This document shows positions 33,844-47,700 of a stretch of DNA of 64,000 bases, in pieces. The stretch is from the NCBI RefSeq assembly GCF_003013405.1, contig NZ_PXZL01000003.1, positions 62,001-126,000 of the forward strand. Direction: 5' to 3'. Source of the DNA: Brevibacillus formosus (GTDB lineage Bacteria; Bacillota; Bacilli; Brevibacillales; Brevibacillaceae). Each line of letters begins with the position of its first letter. Position 1 is the first letter of the stretch. A model generated the notes under the pieces. The model made no database searches and was not told the origin of the DNA. It saw only the letters and a list, made by a program, of their open reading frames with translations. The position numbers and the translations under genes were made by a program.

Positions 33844-34545
33844 GTGAAGAAAATGATTTATACGACGAAAAATACAAGTGCAGATTTTGATTGGACCGAG
33901 TACTTTACCAGGTTACACAACGGGGAGATCCCAAGTCTCGATACGCATATCTATTTTCAAAACATCCGTCATTTGTTAAGTGAAAATGCTCACTTATTAG
34001 GATTGGTGCTCGGTGACGTGCTGCGAAAGCTTTTAAAAGGCGTTCAGATCAAGACTGATCCAAGAATGCTTGAGCTTGGTGCGGGCACCGGATTTTTGAC
34101 GCGTCTTTTGCTTACCATGTACCAAGGGAGCGGGGTTTTGGTAGATAATTGCCAAACCTCCTTCGACGCCTATAACAAGATAGCGGATAAACATGCCGAT
34201 CATATTACTTATGTACTCCAAGATCTGTTTACGTTAGAGCTGGCAGAAACGTTTGATGTTGTTTGCAGTTTTGGCTTGATTGAACATTTTAAAGAGAAGA
34301 ACGAAATCTTGTCCGTACATAAACAATTTTGTAAAGAAGATGGACATATGATTTTGGTCGTTCCCATGGATAGCTTTTTGACTCGGGCCTATTACGAGGT
34401 TCACCCTGAACTCAACTTGGGATACAGAGAGCTATTGACCAAAAAGACTGCACTGGAGCAGCTCAGAGCCAGCGGTTTGGAGCCGATTCGCGCAGAAGTC
34501 AGTCAGGGCTATGTCTACGATTTTTTGGCGATTTTATGTAAATGA
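33844..34545 (+). CDS. SAM-dependent O-methyltransferase (FkbG role)
   Basis: 233 residues, a class I methyltransferase with SAM motif I MLELGAGTGFLTRLL near residue 78 and the acidic motif VLVDNCQTS. FDVVCSFGLIEHF is the post-II block. It starts with GTG adjoining the ACP stop, or with ATG at 33853. By position it should methylate the alpha-hydroxyl of hydroxymalonyl-ACP (FkbG step). It is not obviously of the FkbG sequence subgroup. Methylation of another position on the chain is the alternative. Confidence 0.7.
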   Translation: MKKMIYTTKNTSADFDWTEYFTRLHNGEIPSLDTHIYFQNIRHLLSENAHLLGLVLGDVLRKLLKGVQIKTDPRMLELGAGTGFLTRLLLTMYQGSGVLVDNCQTSFDAYNKIADKHADHITYVLQDLFTLELAETFDVVCSFGLIEHFKEKNEILSVHKQFCKEDGHMILVVPMDSFLTRAYYEVHPELNLGYRELLTKKTALEQLRASGLEPIRAEVSQGYVYDFLAILCK

Positions 34546-34618
34546 TAGAAGGTTTTCTTTTTCGAAAGGATGCGGAAGTAGACTCAGTCATAATCACATT
34601 TTATATGATGGGGATTGA

Positions 34619-35785
34619 ATGAAAATGAAGATAACAAGCCCGCATAGCATTCTTGAAGAAGTAAGACAATTTATAGACGAAGAAATTAGGCCATATGCTG
34701 CTGATTTTGAAAAGCAACAAGCACTCCCAAGGGAACTAATCAAAAAAATGGGGAACAAACGATATTTGGCTGCAAGCTTTTCTGAGCAATATGGGGGCTT
34801 GCAGCTGCACCCGCTTGAATATGGGAGCATGGTTGAAGAGATTGGCAAAGGCGCTTTGTCTGCTGCAATGCTCCTGACGGTTACAACCGGATTGGTAGGC
34901 GAAACACTCATTCGCTGGGGGACCGAGTACCAAAAAGAACAGTACGTTCTTCCTATCGCGAGGGGGGAGAAGATCGGTGCTTTTGCGTTGACTGAGCCGG
35001 GCGTGGGAAGCGGTGCGAAGGATGTGCAAACCTCTTACGAAAAAGTAGGAGACAAATATCGGATAACGGGGCGCAAGAAATGGATATCGTTCGGAGAGAT
35101 TGCCGACTTTTTTATTGTCATAGCGTCGGACTCATCGGGGAATGGCATCAGTGCCTTTATCGTCGACTGTGAACAAGAGGGAGTTCGCGTTCAAAAGATA
35201 CAGGGGCTGCTCTCTTGTGCAGCTTCACAGCTTGCGGATATTGAATTGACGAACGTAGAAGTGGGCAGCGAGAGGCTGATCGGCAAGGAAAGAATGGGCT
35301 TCACGGGTGTTGCCAACTTCGCTCTGGATCAGGGAAGATTTAATGTCGCCTGGATGGGTGTCGGGTTGGCACAGGAGGCGTTGGAAGTAATGGTTACGTA
35401 CGCGAGAAAAAGAACCCAATCCGGAGAGAAAATCTTTAACTTTCAACTAATCAAAGGCATCATTGGCGACGCCACTACGAACGTTCATGCTGCCCGTTCG
35501 CTATGCAAGGAGGCTGCTCGGATGCGTGCGGATAATCACCCGGATGCGATCGTACAAACGACAATGGCGAAATACTTTTCGTCAGTGGTGGCCAACAAGG
35601 TTGCCTCCGATGCAGTTCAAGTCCTCGGCGCTAACGGTTGCTGCAACCTCTATCCGGTAGAACGGCTTTTTCGAGAGGCGAAAGTACTGGAGATCATTGA
35701 AGGCTCTTCGCAAATTCAGCAGCAAATCATTGCGATGCATGCCGCAAATAGACATTATCAGCCTAAGAGGGTTACGGGACTATGA
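34619..35785 (+). CDS. acyl-CoA dehydrogenase-like enzyme (FkbI/ZmaI type)
   Basis: 388 residues with the complete acyl-CoA dehydrogenase fold. Visible blocks are FALTEPGVGSGAKDVQTSYEK, then RITGRKKWISFGEIADFFIVIA. C-terminal blocks are VQVLGANGCCNLYPVERLFREAKVLEIIEGSSQIQQQ. In extender-unit pathways this enzyme carries out the second oxidation to the malonyl-type ACP. It completes the set FkbK/H/J/G/I. Its stop overlaps the start of the 4175-residue synthetase by four bases (ATGA), so extender supply and assembly line are translationally coupled. Confidence 0.85.
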   Translation: MKMKITSPHSILEEVRQFIDEEIRPYAADFEKQQALPRELIKKMGNKRYLAASFSEQYGGLQLHPLEYGSMVEEIGKGALSAAMLLTVTTGLVGETLIRWGTEYQKEQYVLPIARGEKIGAFALTEPGVGSGAKDVQTSYEKVGDKYRITGRKKWISFGEIADFFIVIASDSSGNGISAFIVDCEQEGVRVQKIQGLLSCAASQLADIELTNVEVGSERLIGKERMGFTGVANFALDQGRFNVAWMGVGLAQEALEVMVTYARKRTQSGEKIFNFQLIKGIIGDATTNVHAARSLCKEAARMRADNHPDAIVQTTMAKYFSSVVANKVASDAVQVLGANGCCNLYPVERLFREAKVLEIIEGSSQIQQQIIAMHAANRHYQPKRVTGL

Positions 35786-38700
35786 AAAAATTAGATGCCA
35801 ACCAAGTCAGCGACATCATTTCTCTTAGTCCGATGCAAGAAGGAATGTTGTTTCATTACTTAAAAGAACCAGACAGCTCGCTATATTTTGAACAAATCAG
35901 CTTGCATATTTCCTCAGCTATAAATATTTCTGCTTTTCAACAGGCTTGGCGGCACGTCGTCTCAGTAAATGAGATGCTACGTGCCGTTTTTCGATGGGAA
36001 GGGGTAAAAGAGCCTCTTCTCATCATCGTAAAAGAGGTGCAAGACTTTCTGCGAGTCATTGATGTATCGGAACAGAAGCGAGAGGACCGTAACGCATTTG
36101 TGGCAAAAATACTGGACGAGGATCGAGAAAACAAGTTTGATCTGAGGGAAGGCGCGTTTCGAATCAGCCTGTACAAATTGGGTGACGAAGACTTTCAACT
36201 GATCATGAGTCATCACCATATTCTGTTTGACGGATGGAGTACGGGCATCCTTTTGACTGAATTTATAGAGGCGTACCAACAACTGCTGGATCAGCGTCAG
36301 CTGTCCGTTCCCTCGAAAAGGAAAGGTAAAGACTATATCAAATGGATCCAGAAAAAAGACAAAGCTGAGCAAGAAAGCTTCTGGACCACATATCTGCAAG
36401 ACGTAAATCCGGTCTGGCTTCAGGAGATCATTCCAGCGAATCGCGCTAGCAGTCAGGATGATGAGGGGAAAAAACAGGTCCGTCTGGCACTACCTCAGTC
36501 CCTACACGATGAAATCAAGCGTCAAGGAAAGCACTCAATCGGTTGTTATCTGTATGGGGCTTGGGCGTTGCTGCACTATTTTTATACAGACAACAAAGAC
36601 GTAGTTTTTGGAACGACCATCTCAGGGAGGGAAGAGTCTCTCGAGGGAATCGGTGAGATGGTGGGTTTGTTTATCAATACGTTGCCACTTAGAATTGCGA
36701 TCGATCCAGATGAATCTCTCCAGGCATTTTTGGAAAAGGTGTTTGCCTCCATGAATGCTCGAAAACACTTTGGTTCTACCCCATTGCGGGATATAAAAAA
36801 ATACAGTGCGTTGCCTTTTGAAAAAGAGCTATTTGATGCAATTCTTGTCGTTGAAAATTATCCGCTTCAACATCATTCGAATAATCGGAATATTGTTATT
36901 GATTCCTTTTCATATAGAGAAGAAACCAATTATCCGCTCACGATCTTTATCACGCTGTGGAATTCGATTCAGTTTGTTGTCGACTATGACAATCGCATCT
37001 ATAGCGAGACATTCGTAGAGGAACTATGTGCGCGCTATCAGACGATACTTTCTTGGCTTGTAGAACAGCCGCTTGCAAGCATTCGCGCTGTTGACTTTCT
37101 CTTTCCCGAAGAAAAACAGAAGCTGCTGTATGAGTGGAATGATACAAAAGTGTGGATGCCATCCGAGAAAAGCATCTCACAGTTATTTGAAGAGCAGGTA
37201 TGTAAAACACCGGATCGTATTGCACTTATATACCAAGACCAATGCTTCACGTATCGGCAAATCAATGAGCAAGCGAATCAGTTGGCAATTTTATTACGGG
37301 ATGTGGACATTCACTCCAACCAGTGCGTGGGTCTGTTCATGGACAGGAGGCCAGAACTGTTAATCGCCATGCTCGGAATATTAAAAGCCGGCGGCGCCTA
37401 TGTGCCAATTGATCCGATGCTGCCACTCGAACGTTGCTCGACGATGCTTGACGACGGGCATGTAAAAGTAGTGATTTCCGAGCAGAAATACGGCGATATA
37501 CTAGCTGCTCTTCAAGCGAAGTGTCCAGCTTTCCAAACCGTTGTGTGCATGGATCATACAGAGAGCGAAGGGTATTATGGCTTGCAAGACATACAGCAAC
37601 GCGCGCGGGAAGTGACAATTGCTCCGCCTTCGTCGGATGATCTGGCTTATGTGATTTATACATCCGGATCGACAGGGGTTCCCAAGGGTGTGATGATCAC
37701 ACACGAAAACGTCGTTAATTTCATCTACGGAATGGAAAAAGAGATCGGTTTTGAGCCTGATCATGCCATACTCGCTCTCACTACTTATTCTTTTGATATT
37801 TTTGTCCTGGAATCATTGGCGCCGCTATGTCTTGGAATGAAAATCGTATTGGCGAACGATATGGCGTTAAAGGACCCAGATGAAATAATGCGATTGATCG
37901 AAGCAAATTCGGTTACGATTCTCCAAGCGACTCCATCTCGGATGAAAATGCTTGTGAATTCATCACGTGCTAACAGCCTGCAGCAATTGAAAAAGATATT
38001 GATCGGCGGAGAAGGACTGTCGGAACATTTATATCAATCTTTGCGCAAAATAACTAAGCAGCCGATTTACAATGTCTATGGCCCGACTGAAACGACTGTG
38101 TGGTCTACTGTCCACCTGCTTGATGAATCGATTGCCATCGGAAAACCTATTGCCAATACGGGAATCTATCTCTTGTCGAAAGAGAGGACATTGCGCCCGC
38201 TCGGGTACCCGGGTGAACTGTGCATCTCAGGAAAAGGAGTAGCGAAGGGATACTTAAACCAGCCTCTACTCACTGAGGAAAAATTTATACCTCATCCATT
38301 TCAACCAGGCGAAAAATTATATTGTACGGGTGATTATGCCTATTGGCTGCCAGATGGAACGTTGCAGTTTGTTGGACGAAAAGACGATCAGGTCAAAATC
38401 AGGGGACATCGCATAGAAATTGCCGAGGTTGAAAGCACCCTGAAAAAATTTCCATCAGTAAAAGATGCCGTTGTCATAGAGATAAAAGAAAAGAATGATT
38501 CGTCTCTGGCTGCGTATATGGTCATCGAAGGCGATTTCAACTGGGCAGATTGTAAAGATTTTCTAAAGGACAAGCTGTCTTATTACGCCATTCCGTCTTT
38601 TTACTACCGTATACAAGCAATTCCGTACACCAGCAATTTGAAAGTGGATCGAAAAGCTTTGGTACAACTCCAAAAAAATCCATTGAATGTTTCGGAAAAA

Positions 38701-41700
38701 ACAGTTGAACCAAGGAGCGAGCTGGAAACAAAGATTGCTCATATATGGAAAAAAGTACTGAAAATCGAGCGAGTGGGCATACACGACCGATTCTTTGATG
38801 TCGGAGGCGACTCGATCAAAGTCATTTATTTATGTAATGAATTGAAAGCCGAATTCAATACGGAAGTTTCGATACAGACTATTTTCACCTATCCGACGAT
38901 TTATGATTTTGCAAAATACTTCCATGCGAAAACCAAGGTTCACAGCATGACTACCCATACAAAAGATGAAAAGCCTAAAATCGTCCCGCTTCAAGCCATA
39001 GACAATCAAGACACGGATGTTGCCATCATTGGGATGGCTGGCCGATTTCCAGGAGCGGCTGACAAAGAGCAGTTTTGGAGCAACCTGGTGAACGGAACGG
39101 AAACAATCAAGTTTTATACGGATGAAGAAATGCAAGCATTCGGCATCGATCGCGAGTTGTTGAACAACCCCCATTTTGTTAAAGCAAAGGGGAAACTGGA
39201 GGATATCGATTGTTTTGATGCAGATTTCTTTGGATATACGGTTACAGAGGCCAAGCAAATGGACCCACAAATTCGCTTGCTTCATGAATGTGCTTGGCAT
39301 GCCTTGGAAGATGCAGGATATGAACCTGAAGCCTACCCAGGCTCCATCGGTTTGTATGTCGGCTCCTCCTACAATATTTACTGGGTACCCGAAAAGTTTT
39401 CACCGTCTCTTTATGCCTCCGATCAATATCAAATTTATCATGTTAACAGCAATTCATTTGCAACACTGATTGCGTATCGCATGAATTTGAGGGGTCCAGC
39501 TATCACGGTCCAAGCAGCTTGCTCCACTTCGCTGATTGCCGTCGATCGTGCCTACAAAGATTTGCTTTTTGGAGAGTGTGACATAGCAATAGCAGGAGCG
39601 GCTACAGTTTCTTTGCTGGACGAGATGGGGTATATCCACCAGGAGGGAATGATTTTATCAAGGGATGGACATTGCAGAGCCTTTGATAAAAAAGCATCAG
39701 GCACGGTGACCGGAAATGGCGTGGGACTTGTCGTATTAAAACGATTGAAGGATGCACTTGCAGATGGGGATCATATCTATTCGGTTGTGAAGTCTTCTGC
39801 GGTAAATAATGATGGAAACCGTAAAGTGGGGTACTCCGCCCCGAGTGTTGAAGGACAAGCAGCTGTCATCCAGAAAGCAATCCAACGCTCCGGACTCGGG
39901 TCTACACAGCTCCATTATATTGAAGCTCATGGGACTGGAACGATTTTGGGTGATCCCGTTGAAATCGAAGGACTCAAAATGGCCTTTGATACGGATAAGA
40001 AAAACTATTGCGGAATTGGCTCCGTCAAGACGAATATCGGACATTTGGAAGCAGCGGCAGGGATTGCGGGTTTAATGAAAACATCCTTGTCGCTGAAGAA
40101 TCGGATGATTCCGCCTACCATCAATTTTGATGAGGTCAATCCGCAAATCGATTTTCAGAATTCTCCTTTTTACCCGCACACGCAACTTCGTGACTTGCGA
40201 ACAGAAGATTTGTTCCCTCTTCGGGCTGGTGTGAGTTCCTTTGGACAGGGGGGGAGCAACGCCCATGTGATTCTGGAAGAAGCTCCGCCCGTTATAAAGA
40301 CGCCGACCAAAAGACGATTCCAAATCATAACGTTATCCGCGGAAAACGATACGGCGTTGAAGAAGATAAAAGGGCAGATTCGAGAGAATTTCCAGCGCAA
40401 CCACAACATTCATTTAGCCGATGCAGCTTACACGTTGAAGGTAGGACGGAAGCGTTTTTCGCACCGCTCTGTATTCCTTTGTTCGGAAGTGAGACAGGCT
40501 ATTGAAATATTAACGGAGAAGGATTCACGCAAGTCATTGGATTTCGTGGCTTCCGAACAAACGCCTTCTATTGTATTTATGTTTACGGGTCAAGGCGCGG
40601 AATACGTGAATATGGCCCTGGATCTTTACCGACACGAGACGATTTTTCGAGAGAAGCTGGATGAATGCTTCACGATTTTGCAAAAAATCTCGGGTGTCCG
40701 GTATCAAGACTATCTGTATCCAGAAAAGACTGACAACCAAACAGGAACGGATATTCATAGACAGAGCATTTCCCAGCCTCTTCACTTTGCCGTTGAGTAT
40801 TCTATGGCTTTGATGCTGATGGAGTGGCATATAACTCCTCTAAGCATGATCGGATACAGCATAGGGGAGTATGTGGCAGCGTGCCTAGCTGGAGTTTTCT
40901 CGCTGGAAGAGGCCCTGTTTTTAACCTATCACAGGGGACGTCTGATGGAGGGACTGCCTGAAGGGACTATGCTAACGGTGCCGTTGCCGGAATTGGAATT
41001 GCTGGGCATGCTTCCAAATGAACTGTCGATCGCAGCAGTGAACGATGAGTCTTGTGTTGTCTCCGGGAGCAAGGAGGATATTGCCAAATTCGAATCTTCG
41101 CTGAAGCAAAACAATATCATAAGCATGCGGCTTGCTATTTCGCATGCCGGTCATTCCAAGATGCTGGATTCCATGATGGCAGACCTAAGTGAATACGTTC
41201 GCAGCATTTCGTACCATCCACCTGTTATTCCGTTTTTCTCCAGTTTAACAGGTAATGCAATCACACCTGAGGAAGCTGTCGATCCCGAATATTGGCTTCG
41301 TCATTTGCGCGAGCCTGTTCGTTTTGTGGAAGGGATTAAGAAGCTGGCGATGCATGAGCATACCTTATTTATCGAGATAGGGCCGGGACGAAATCTGTGC
41401 ACGCTTGCGAAGAGGTTCCTGTATCCTGAGCGCAATCAACAGATTCTCGATACGATTCGAGTTGAGCAAATGAAAGTAGCGGATGATGAATTCTTTTTAA
41501 AGACAGTTGCGCAATTATGGTTATATGGAATCGACATTGACTGGAAACGGTTTTACGGCGAAGAAAAGCGTAGGAGAGTTTCTCTGCCAGGATACCCGTT
41601 TGAAAAAAAGCGTTACTGGATAAACAATTTCCGTTTCGACACAAGCAGCCACGGCAAGCGGGTGAGTGCCAACGAGAAGCCGTTGCTTGGACAAGACCCC

Positions 41701-44700
41701 GTTTCGATTCAAGCCGTGCACAAGTTTACAACGAAAGAAGGAGCCATCCTTTCTCAGGTAGTATCCGAAATCATCGGAGGACCTCATGTTGGGGAAGATG
41801 ATGATCTGTTTGAATCAGGATTTGATTCGCTTAAAGTCATTTCACTTGTCTCCAAAATGACAGATACGTTTCAAGTGCATTTGACGATGCAAGAGGTGTT
41901 CGAGCATCCTACGATCCGGGAACTGGTGCCGCTAATCATGCAAAAAACGCCGCAGACGGCAGTCGTCATTCCAAAAGCACAGGAAGCGCCACATTACCCG
42001 GTATCATCCCAGCAAAAAAGACTGTATGCTCTACAGCAATTTGATGAGAGCAGTACGGCATACAACATCCCGGGTGTGTTCCTCCTGCATGGATTGGTCG
42101 ATCGGGAACGATTGCAGGCTGCATGCGATGGATTGCTGCAACGGCATGAAGCTCTGCGGACGTGTTTTGAGCTGATCGGACAAGATCTGGTGCAAAAAAT
42201 CGTACCCGATGCATCTTTTGCCATTGAATATGCGGAGATGTTGGGAGCAAGTGTAGATGAAACGCTAGAAGGCTTTGTTCGTCCGTTTTCGCTGGACCAA
42301 GCACCGTTGTTGCGAATTCGCCTGGTCTGCGTAGAAAAAGAACGCCATGTCATGCTGATCGATATGCATCACATCATTTCTGACGGACTGTCGAGTGAAC
42401 GGCTGGTTAGTGATTTTCTGGCCTATTACGATGGGCAGACCTTGGGGGACCCAAAGATTCAATACAAAGACTTCGCTGCATGGCAGCAAAGCAGGGACAC
42501 AGCATTTTGGCAAAAGGAAGCAGATTTTTGGTTACAGCAATATAAGGACGGCTACGAAACACTTAATTTGCCGACGGATTACCGCCGGCCGTCTATCAAA
42601 AATTTTGCCGGGTCGATTAGTCGGTTTGTTTTGGCGGATGAGAAGGCTGCTGCACTCCGGGAGTTTTGCCGCACGCAACAACTGACGCCGTATATGCTGC
42701 TGTTTGGTTGCTTCTCTATCCTGCTGGCCAAATATAGTGGTCAAAATGAAATCATGATCGGAACCCCGGTTGCCGGTCGTTTCGGTGTGGAGACGGAGGA
42801 GACTGTCGGGGCTTTTGTTAATACGCTCGCACTGAGAAGCTACCCAGAGGGGGGCAAGCGCGTCGTTGATTACTTGCAAGAGCTGAAAGCTTACTGCCTG
42901 CAAGCATTTGAGCATCAAAGCTATCCTTTTGAGGAGCTTGTGCAACAAATCGAGAAGGAACGAGATCTCAGTCGCAATCCTCTGTTTGACACGATGTTTA
43001 CGTGGGAACAGCGGGATCGCAGCCAATTGATTATCCATGGAGTAGATGTGCAACGTTATGATTTCCACAGCGGCATCGCCAAGTTTGACCTGATGATGCA
43101 AACGTGGGAAGAGCAAGAGGAGTTAGGATTTGCCATCGAGTACGCGACCACGCTGTTTACTGCCTCCACAGTTGAGCGCATGGGCAGACATTTCCAGCAG
43201 ATCGTCGACGAAATTTTGCAGTTCCCTGACCAACAAATCAGGAAGATTCGCTTGATTTCAGCGGAAGAAGAGCACCTGCTTCGAGAAGGGTTCAACCAAA
43301 CGCAGGTGAATGAGGACTGGAGCCAAAGCGTCATTGCTCTTATCGAGGAACAGGCCAGCGTGCGGGGCCATGAAAGTGCAGTTGTGTGGGAAGGGCAGAG
43401 CCTGACATACCGCGAGTTGAACGAACGGGCGAATCAGGTCGCTCGATTCCTGCTCGAACAAGGCTGCGAGAAAAATCAGATTGTGGGCATCATGGCAGAA
43501 CGCTCCTTTGCCATGATCATTGGACTGCTCGCCATTGAAAAGGCGGGATGTGCTTATCTGCCCATCGATCCCGCTACCCCAGCGGAGCGAATCCAGTATA
43601 TGGTCGAAGACAGTGGAATCCGCATCGTCTTGAGCCACGCGGGACTTGTTGGCATAGTAAACGCTGCGGGGGCAGTCGTCTATGATTTGGAAGATGCCAC
43701 GCGATACGCGGGTTATGAGTGTACCAATCCAGGCATACAGGTTCATCCCGAGGATTTGGCCTATGTGCTCTACACATCGGGCTCCACAGGTAATCCGAAA
43801 GGCGTCCTTTTGACCCATGGCGGTATGACCAACCGATTGCGCTGGATGGCCGATCAATACGGGATGGATGACAAGGAGGTCGTGCTGCAAAAGACCACCT
43901 ATACGTTTGATGTTTCTGTGTGGGAGCTGTTTCTCCCGCTCATGATCGGCGGGGTATTATGCTTGGCGAAGCCGGGGGGAGAAAAAGATCCCGATTATCT
44001 CTACAACCTCATCTGCGAGCAGGAGGTTACGACGCTGCATTTTGTGCCTTCCATGCTGGCAGGGTTCCTTCATGCGCTGCCGGAAGAAGCTTCCTTTTCC
44101 CGATTGAAGCGCTGCATCTGCAGTGGTGAAGAGCTGAGCATCGAAGTAAAGGATCGCTTCTTCCGAAAAATGCCGGGAGTGGAATTGCACAATCTGTACG
44201 GCCCTACCGAGGCGTCAATTGACGTCAGCTATTATGAGGTCCAAGAAGAAGACCAGCTCATCCCTATCGGCAAGCCAGTGGCAAATACCCGCTTGTACAT
44301 CGTCACGGAAGAGGGCGGATTCGCACCGATTGGCGTTCCGGGAGAGCTGTGCATAGCAGGTGTCCAGGTGGCGAAAGGCTATCTCAACCGTCCAGAGCTG
44401 ACAGCGGAAAAATTCAAGGAGCTGCCGATTCTTCCAGGAGAGCGGCTGTACTTCACGGGAGATTTAGCCCGTTGGCTAGAAGACGGGAACATTGCCTATT
44501 TGGGCAGAAAAGATACACAAATCAAGCTGCGGGGTTTCCGGATCGAATTGGGCGAAATTGAATCGGCTATCCAAGCTTATACCGACAAAATCGAAACGGT
44601 TGCAGTACTTAGCCAGGGGACGCAGGCTGAGTGCAAGGTCCTGTGCGCGTTTTTTAGCGCCAAGGACAAAATCGATACAGGGAAGCTGAAGACACATTTG

Positions 44701-47700
44701 CAACGGCATTTGCCGGCGTACATGGTTCCCGTCCATTACCAACAGCTCGATGCACTGCCTTATACCTCCAGCGGAAAGATCGATAGAAAAGCGTTGCCGC
44801 ATATAACAGTTAGCGACAACATAGAAATGCCATCTCCTGAAATCTTTAGGAGAAAAGAAGGACAGCTTCTGGTTTCTATTTTTAAAGAGACGCTAAACAT
44901 TGAGAACCTTTCCTCCACAGATCATTTTTTTGAATTGGGAGGCAATTCGTTAGCAGCAATTGTATTAAAATCAAAAATTTCCGCCGCCTTCCAAGTACAG
45001 TTGACGATGCAGGAGGTGTTCGAGCATCCTACGATCCGGGAACTGGTGCCGCTCATTCTGCAAAAAACGCCGCAGACGGCAGTCGTGATTCCAAAAGCAT
45101 CGGAAGCGCCGTACTACCCGGTATCATCCCAACAAAAAAGGCTGTATGCCCTACATCAATTTGATGAGAACAGTATGGCATACAACATCCCCGGTGTGTT
45201 CGTACTGGAAGGAAAGCTAGATCGGGAACTAGTGCAGGCTGCGTGCGAATTATTGCTGCAACGGCATGAAGCGCTGCGGACGTATTTTGAGCTGATCGGA
45301 CAAGATCTAGTGCAAAAAATCGTACCCGATGCATCTTTTGCCATTGAATATGCGGAGATGTTGGGAGCAAGTGTAGATGAAACGCTAGAAGGCTTTGTTC
45401 GTCCGTTTTCGCTGGACCAAGCACCATTGCTGCGAATTCGCCTGGTCTGCGTGGAAAAACAGCGCCATGTCATGCTGATTGATATGCATCACATCATTTC
45501 TGACGGGCTGTCGATTGAACGGCTGGTGAATGATTTTCTGGCCTATTACGATAGTCAGACCTTGGGGGAACCAAAGGTTCAGTACAAAGATTTCGCTGTA
45601 TGGCAGCAAAGCAGGGACACGGCATTTTGGCAAAAGGAAGCAGATTTTTGGTTACAGCAATACAGAGACGGCTACGAAACCCTTGATTTGCCGACGGATT
45701 ACCGCCGGCCGTCTATCAAAAATTTTGCCGGGTCGATTAGTCGGTTTGTTTTGGCGGATGAGAAGGCTGCTGCACTCCGGGAGTTTTGCCGCACGCAGCA
45801 ACTGACGCCGTTTATGCTGCTGTTTGGCTGCTTCTCCATCCTGCTGACCAAATATAGTGGTCAAAAAGAAATCATGATCGGAACCCCAGTTGCCGGTCGT
45901 TTCGGTGTGGAGACCGAGGAGACTGTCGGGGCTTTCGTTAATACACTCGCACTGAGGAGCTACCCGGAAGGCGACAAGCGCGTAGATGATTACCTGCAAG
46001 AGCTGAAAGCGTACTGCCTGCAAGCGTTTGAGCATCAAAGCTATCCTTTTGAGGAGCTTGTGCAACAAATCGAGAAGGAACGAGATCTCAGTCGCAATCC
46101 TCTGTTTGACACGATGTTTACGTGGGAACAACGGGATCGCAGCCAATTGATCATCCGTGGTCTGGATGTCCAACGTTATGACTTCCACAGCGGCATCGCC
46201 AAGTTTGACCTGATGATGCAAACGTGGGAAGAGCAAGGGAAGATAGGATTTGCCATCGAGTACGCGACTGCGCTGTTTACAGCATCTACGGTTGAGCGCA
46301 TGGGCAGACATTTCCAGCAGATCGTCGACGAAATTTTGCAGTCCCCTGACCAACAAATCAGGGAGATTGGTTTGATTTCTATGGAAGAAGAGCACCTGCT
46401 TCGAGAAGGGTTCAACCAAACGCAGGTGAATGAGGACTGGAGCCAAAGCGTCACTGCTCTTATCGAGGAACAGGCCAGTGTACGGGGCCATGAAAGTGCA
46501 GTTGTGTGGGAAGGGCAGAGCCTGACATACCGCGAGTTAAACGAACGGGCGAATCAGGTCGCTCGATTCTTGCTCGAACAAGGTTGCGAGAAAAATCAGA
46601 TTGTGGGCATCATGGCAGAACGCTCCTTTGTCATGATTATTGGACTGCTCGCCATTGAAAAGGCGGGATGTGCTTATCTGCCCATCGATCCCATTACTCC
46701 AGGAGAGCGAATTCAGTACTTGCTCGAAGACAGTGGAATCCGCATCGTCCTGAGCCATACAGAGTTGATTGACAAAGTCCGTGCTATGGGAACTACAGAG
46801 ATAGCCGTCTATGATTTGGAAGATGCCGCGCGATACGCCAGTTATGAGTGTACCAATCCAGGCATACAGCTTCATCCCGATGATTTGGCCTATGTGCTCT
46901 ACACATCGGGCTCCACAGGTAATCCGAAAGGGGTCCTTTTGACCCATGGCGGTATGACCAACCGATTGCGCTGGATGGCCGATCAATACGGGATGGACGA
47001 CAAGGAGGTCGTGCTGCAAAAGACCACCTATACGTTTGATGTTTCCGTGTGGGAGCTGTTTCTCCCGCTCATGATCGGCGGGGTATTATGCTTGGCGAAG
47101 CCGGGGGGAGAAAAAGATCCCGATTATCTCTACAACCTCATCTGCGAGCAGGAGGTTACGACGCTGCATTTCGTGCCTTCCATGCTGGCAGGGTTCCTTC
47201 ATGCGCTGCCGGAAGCAGCTTCTTTTTCCCGATTGAAGCGCTGCATCTGCAGTGGTGAAGAGCTGAGCATCGAAGTAAAGGATCGCTTCTTCCGAAAAAT
47301 GCCGGGAGTGGAATTGCACAATCTGTACGGCCCTACCGAGGCGTCCATTGACGTCAGCTATTATGAGGTCCAAGAAGAAGACCAGCTCATCCCTATCGGC
47401 AAGCCAGTGGCAAATACTCGCTTGTATATCGTCACGGAAGAGGGCGGATTCGCACCGATTGGCGTTCCGGGAGAGCTGTGCATAGCAGGTGTCCAGGTGG
47501 CGAAAGGCTATCTCAACCGTCCAGAGCTGACAGCGGAAAAATTCAAGGAGCTGCCGATTCTTCCAGGAGAGCGGCTGTACTTCACGGGAGATTTAGCCCG
47601 TTGGCTAGAAGACGGGAAAATTGCCTATTTGGGCAGAAAAGATACACAAATCAAGCTGCGGGGTTTCCGGATCGAATTGGGCGAAATTGAATCGGCTATC

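Noticed and set aside
42532-43890. Long minus-strand frames of up to 279 aa within the synthetase genes
   Set aside because: They are antisense shadows of the conserved C and A domains and recur at the same place in both duplicated modules, with no ribosome sites.
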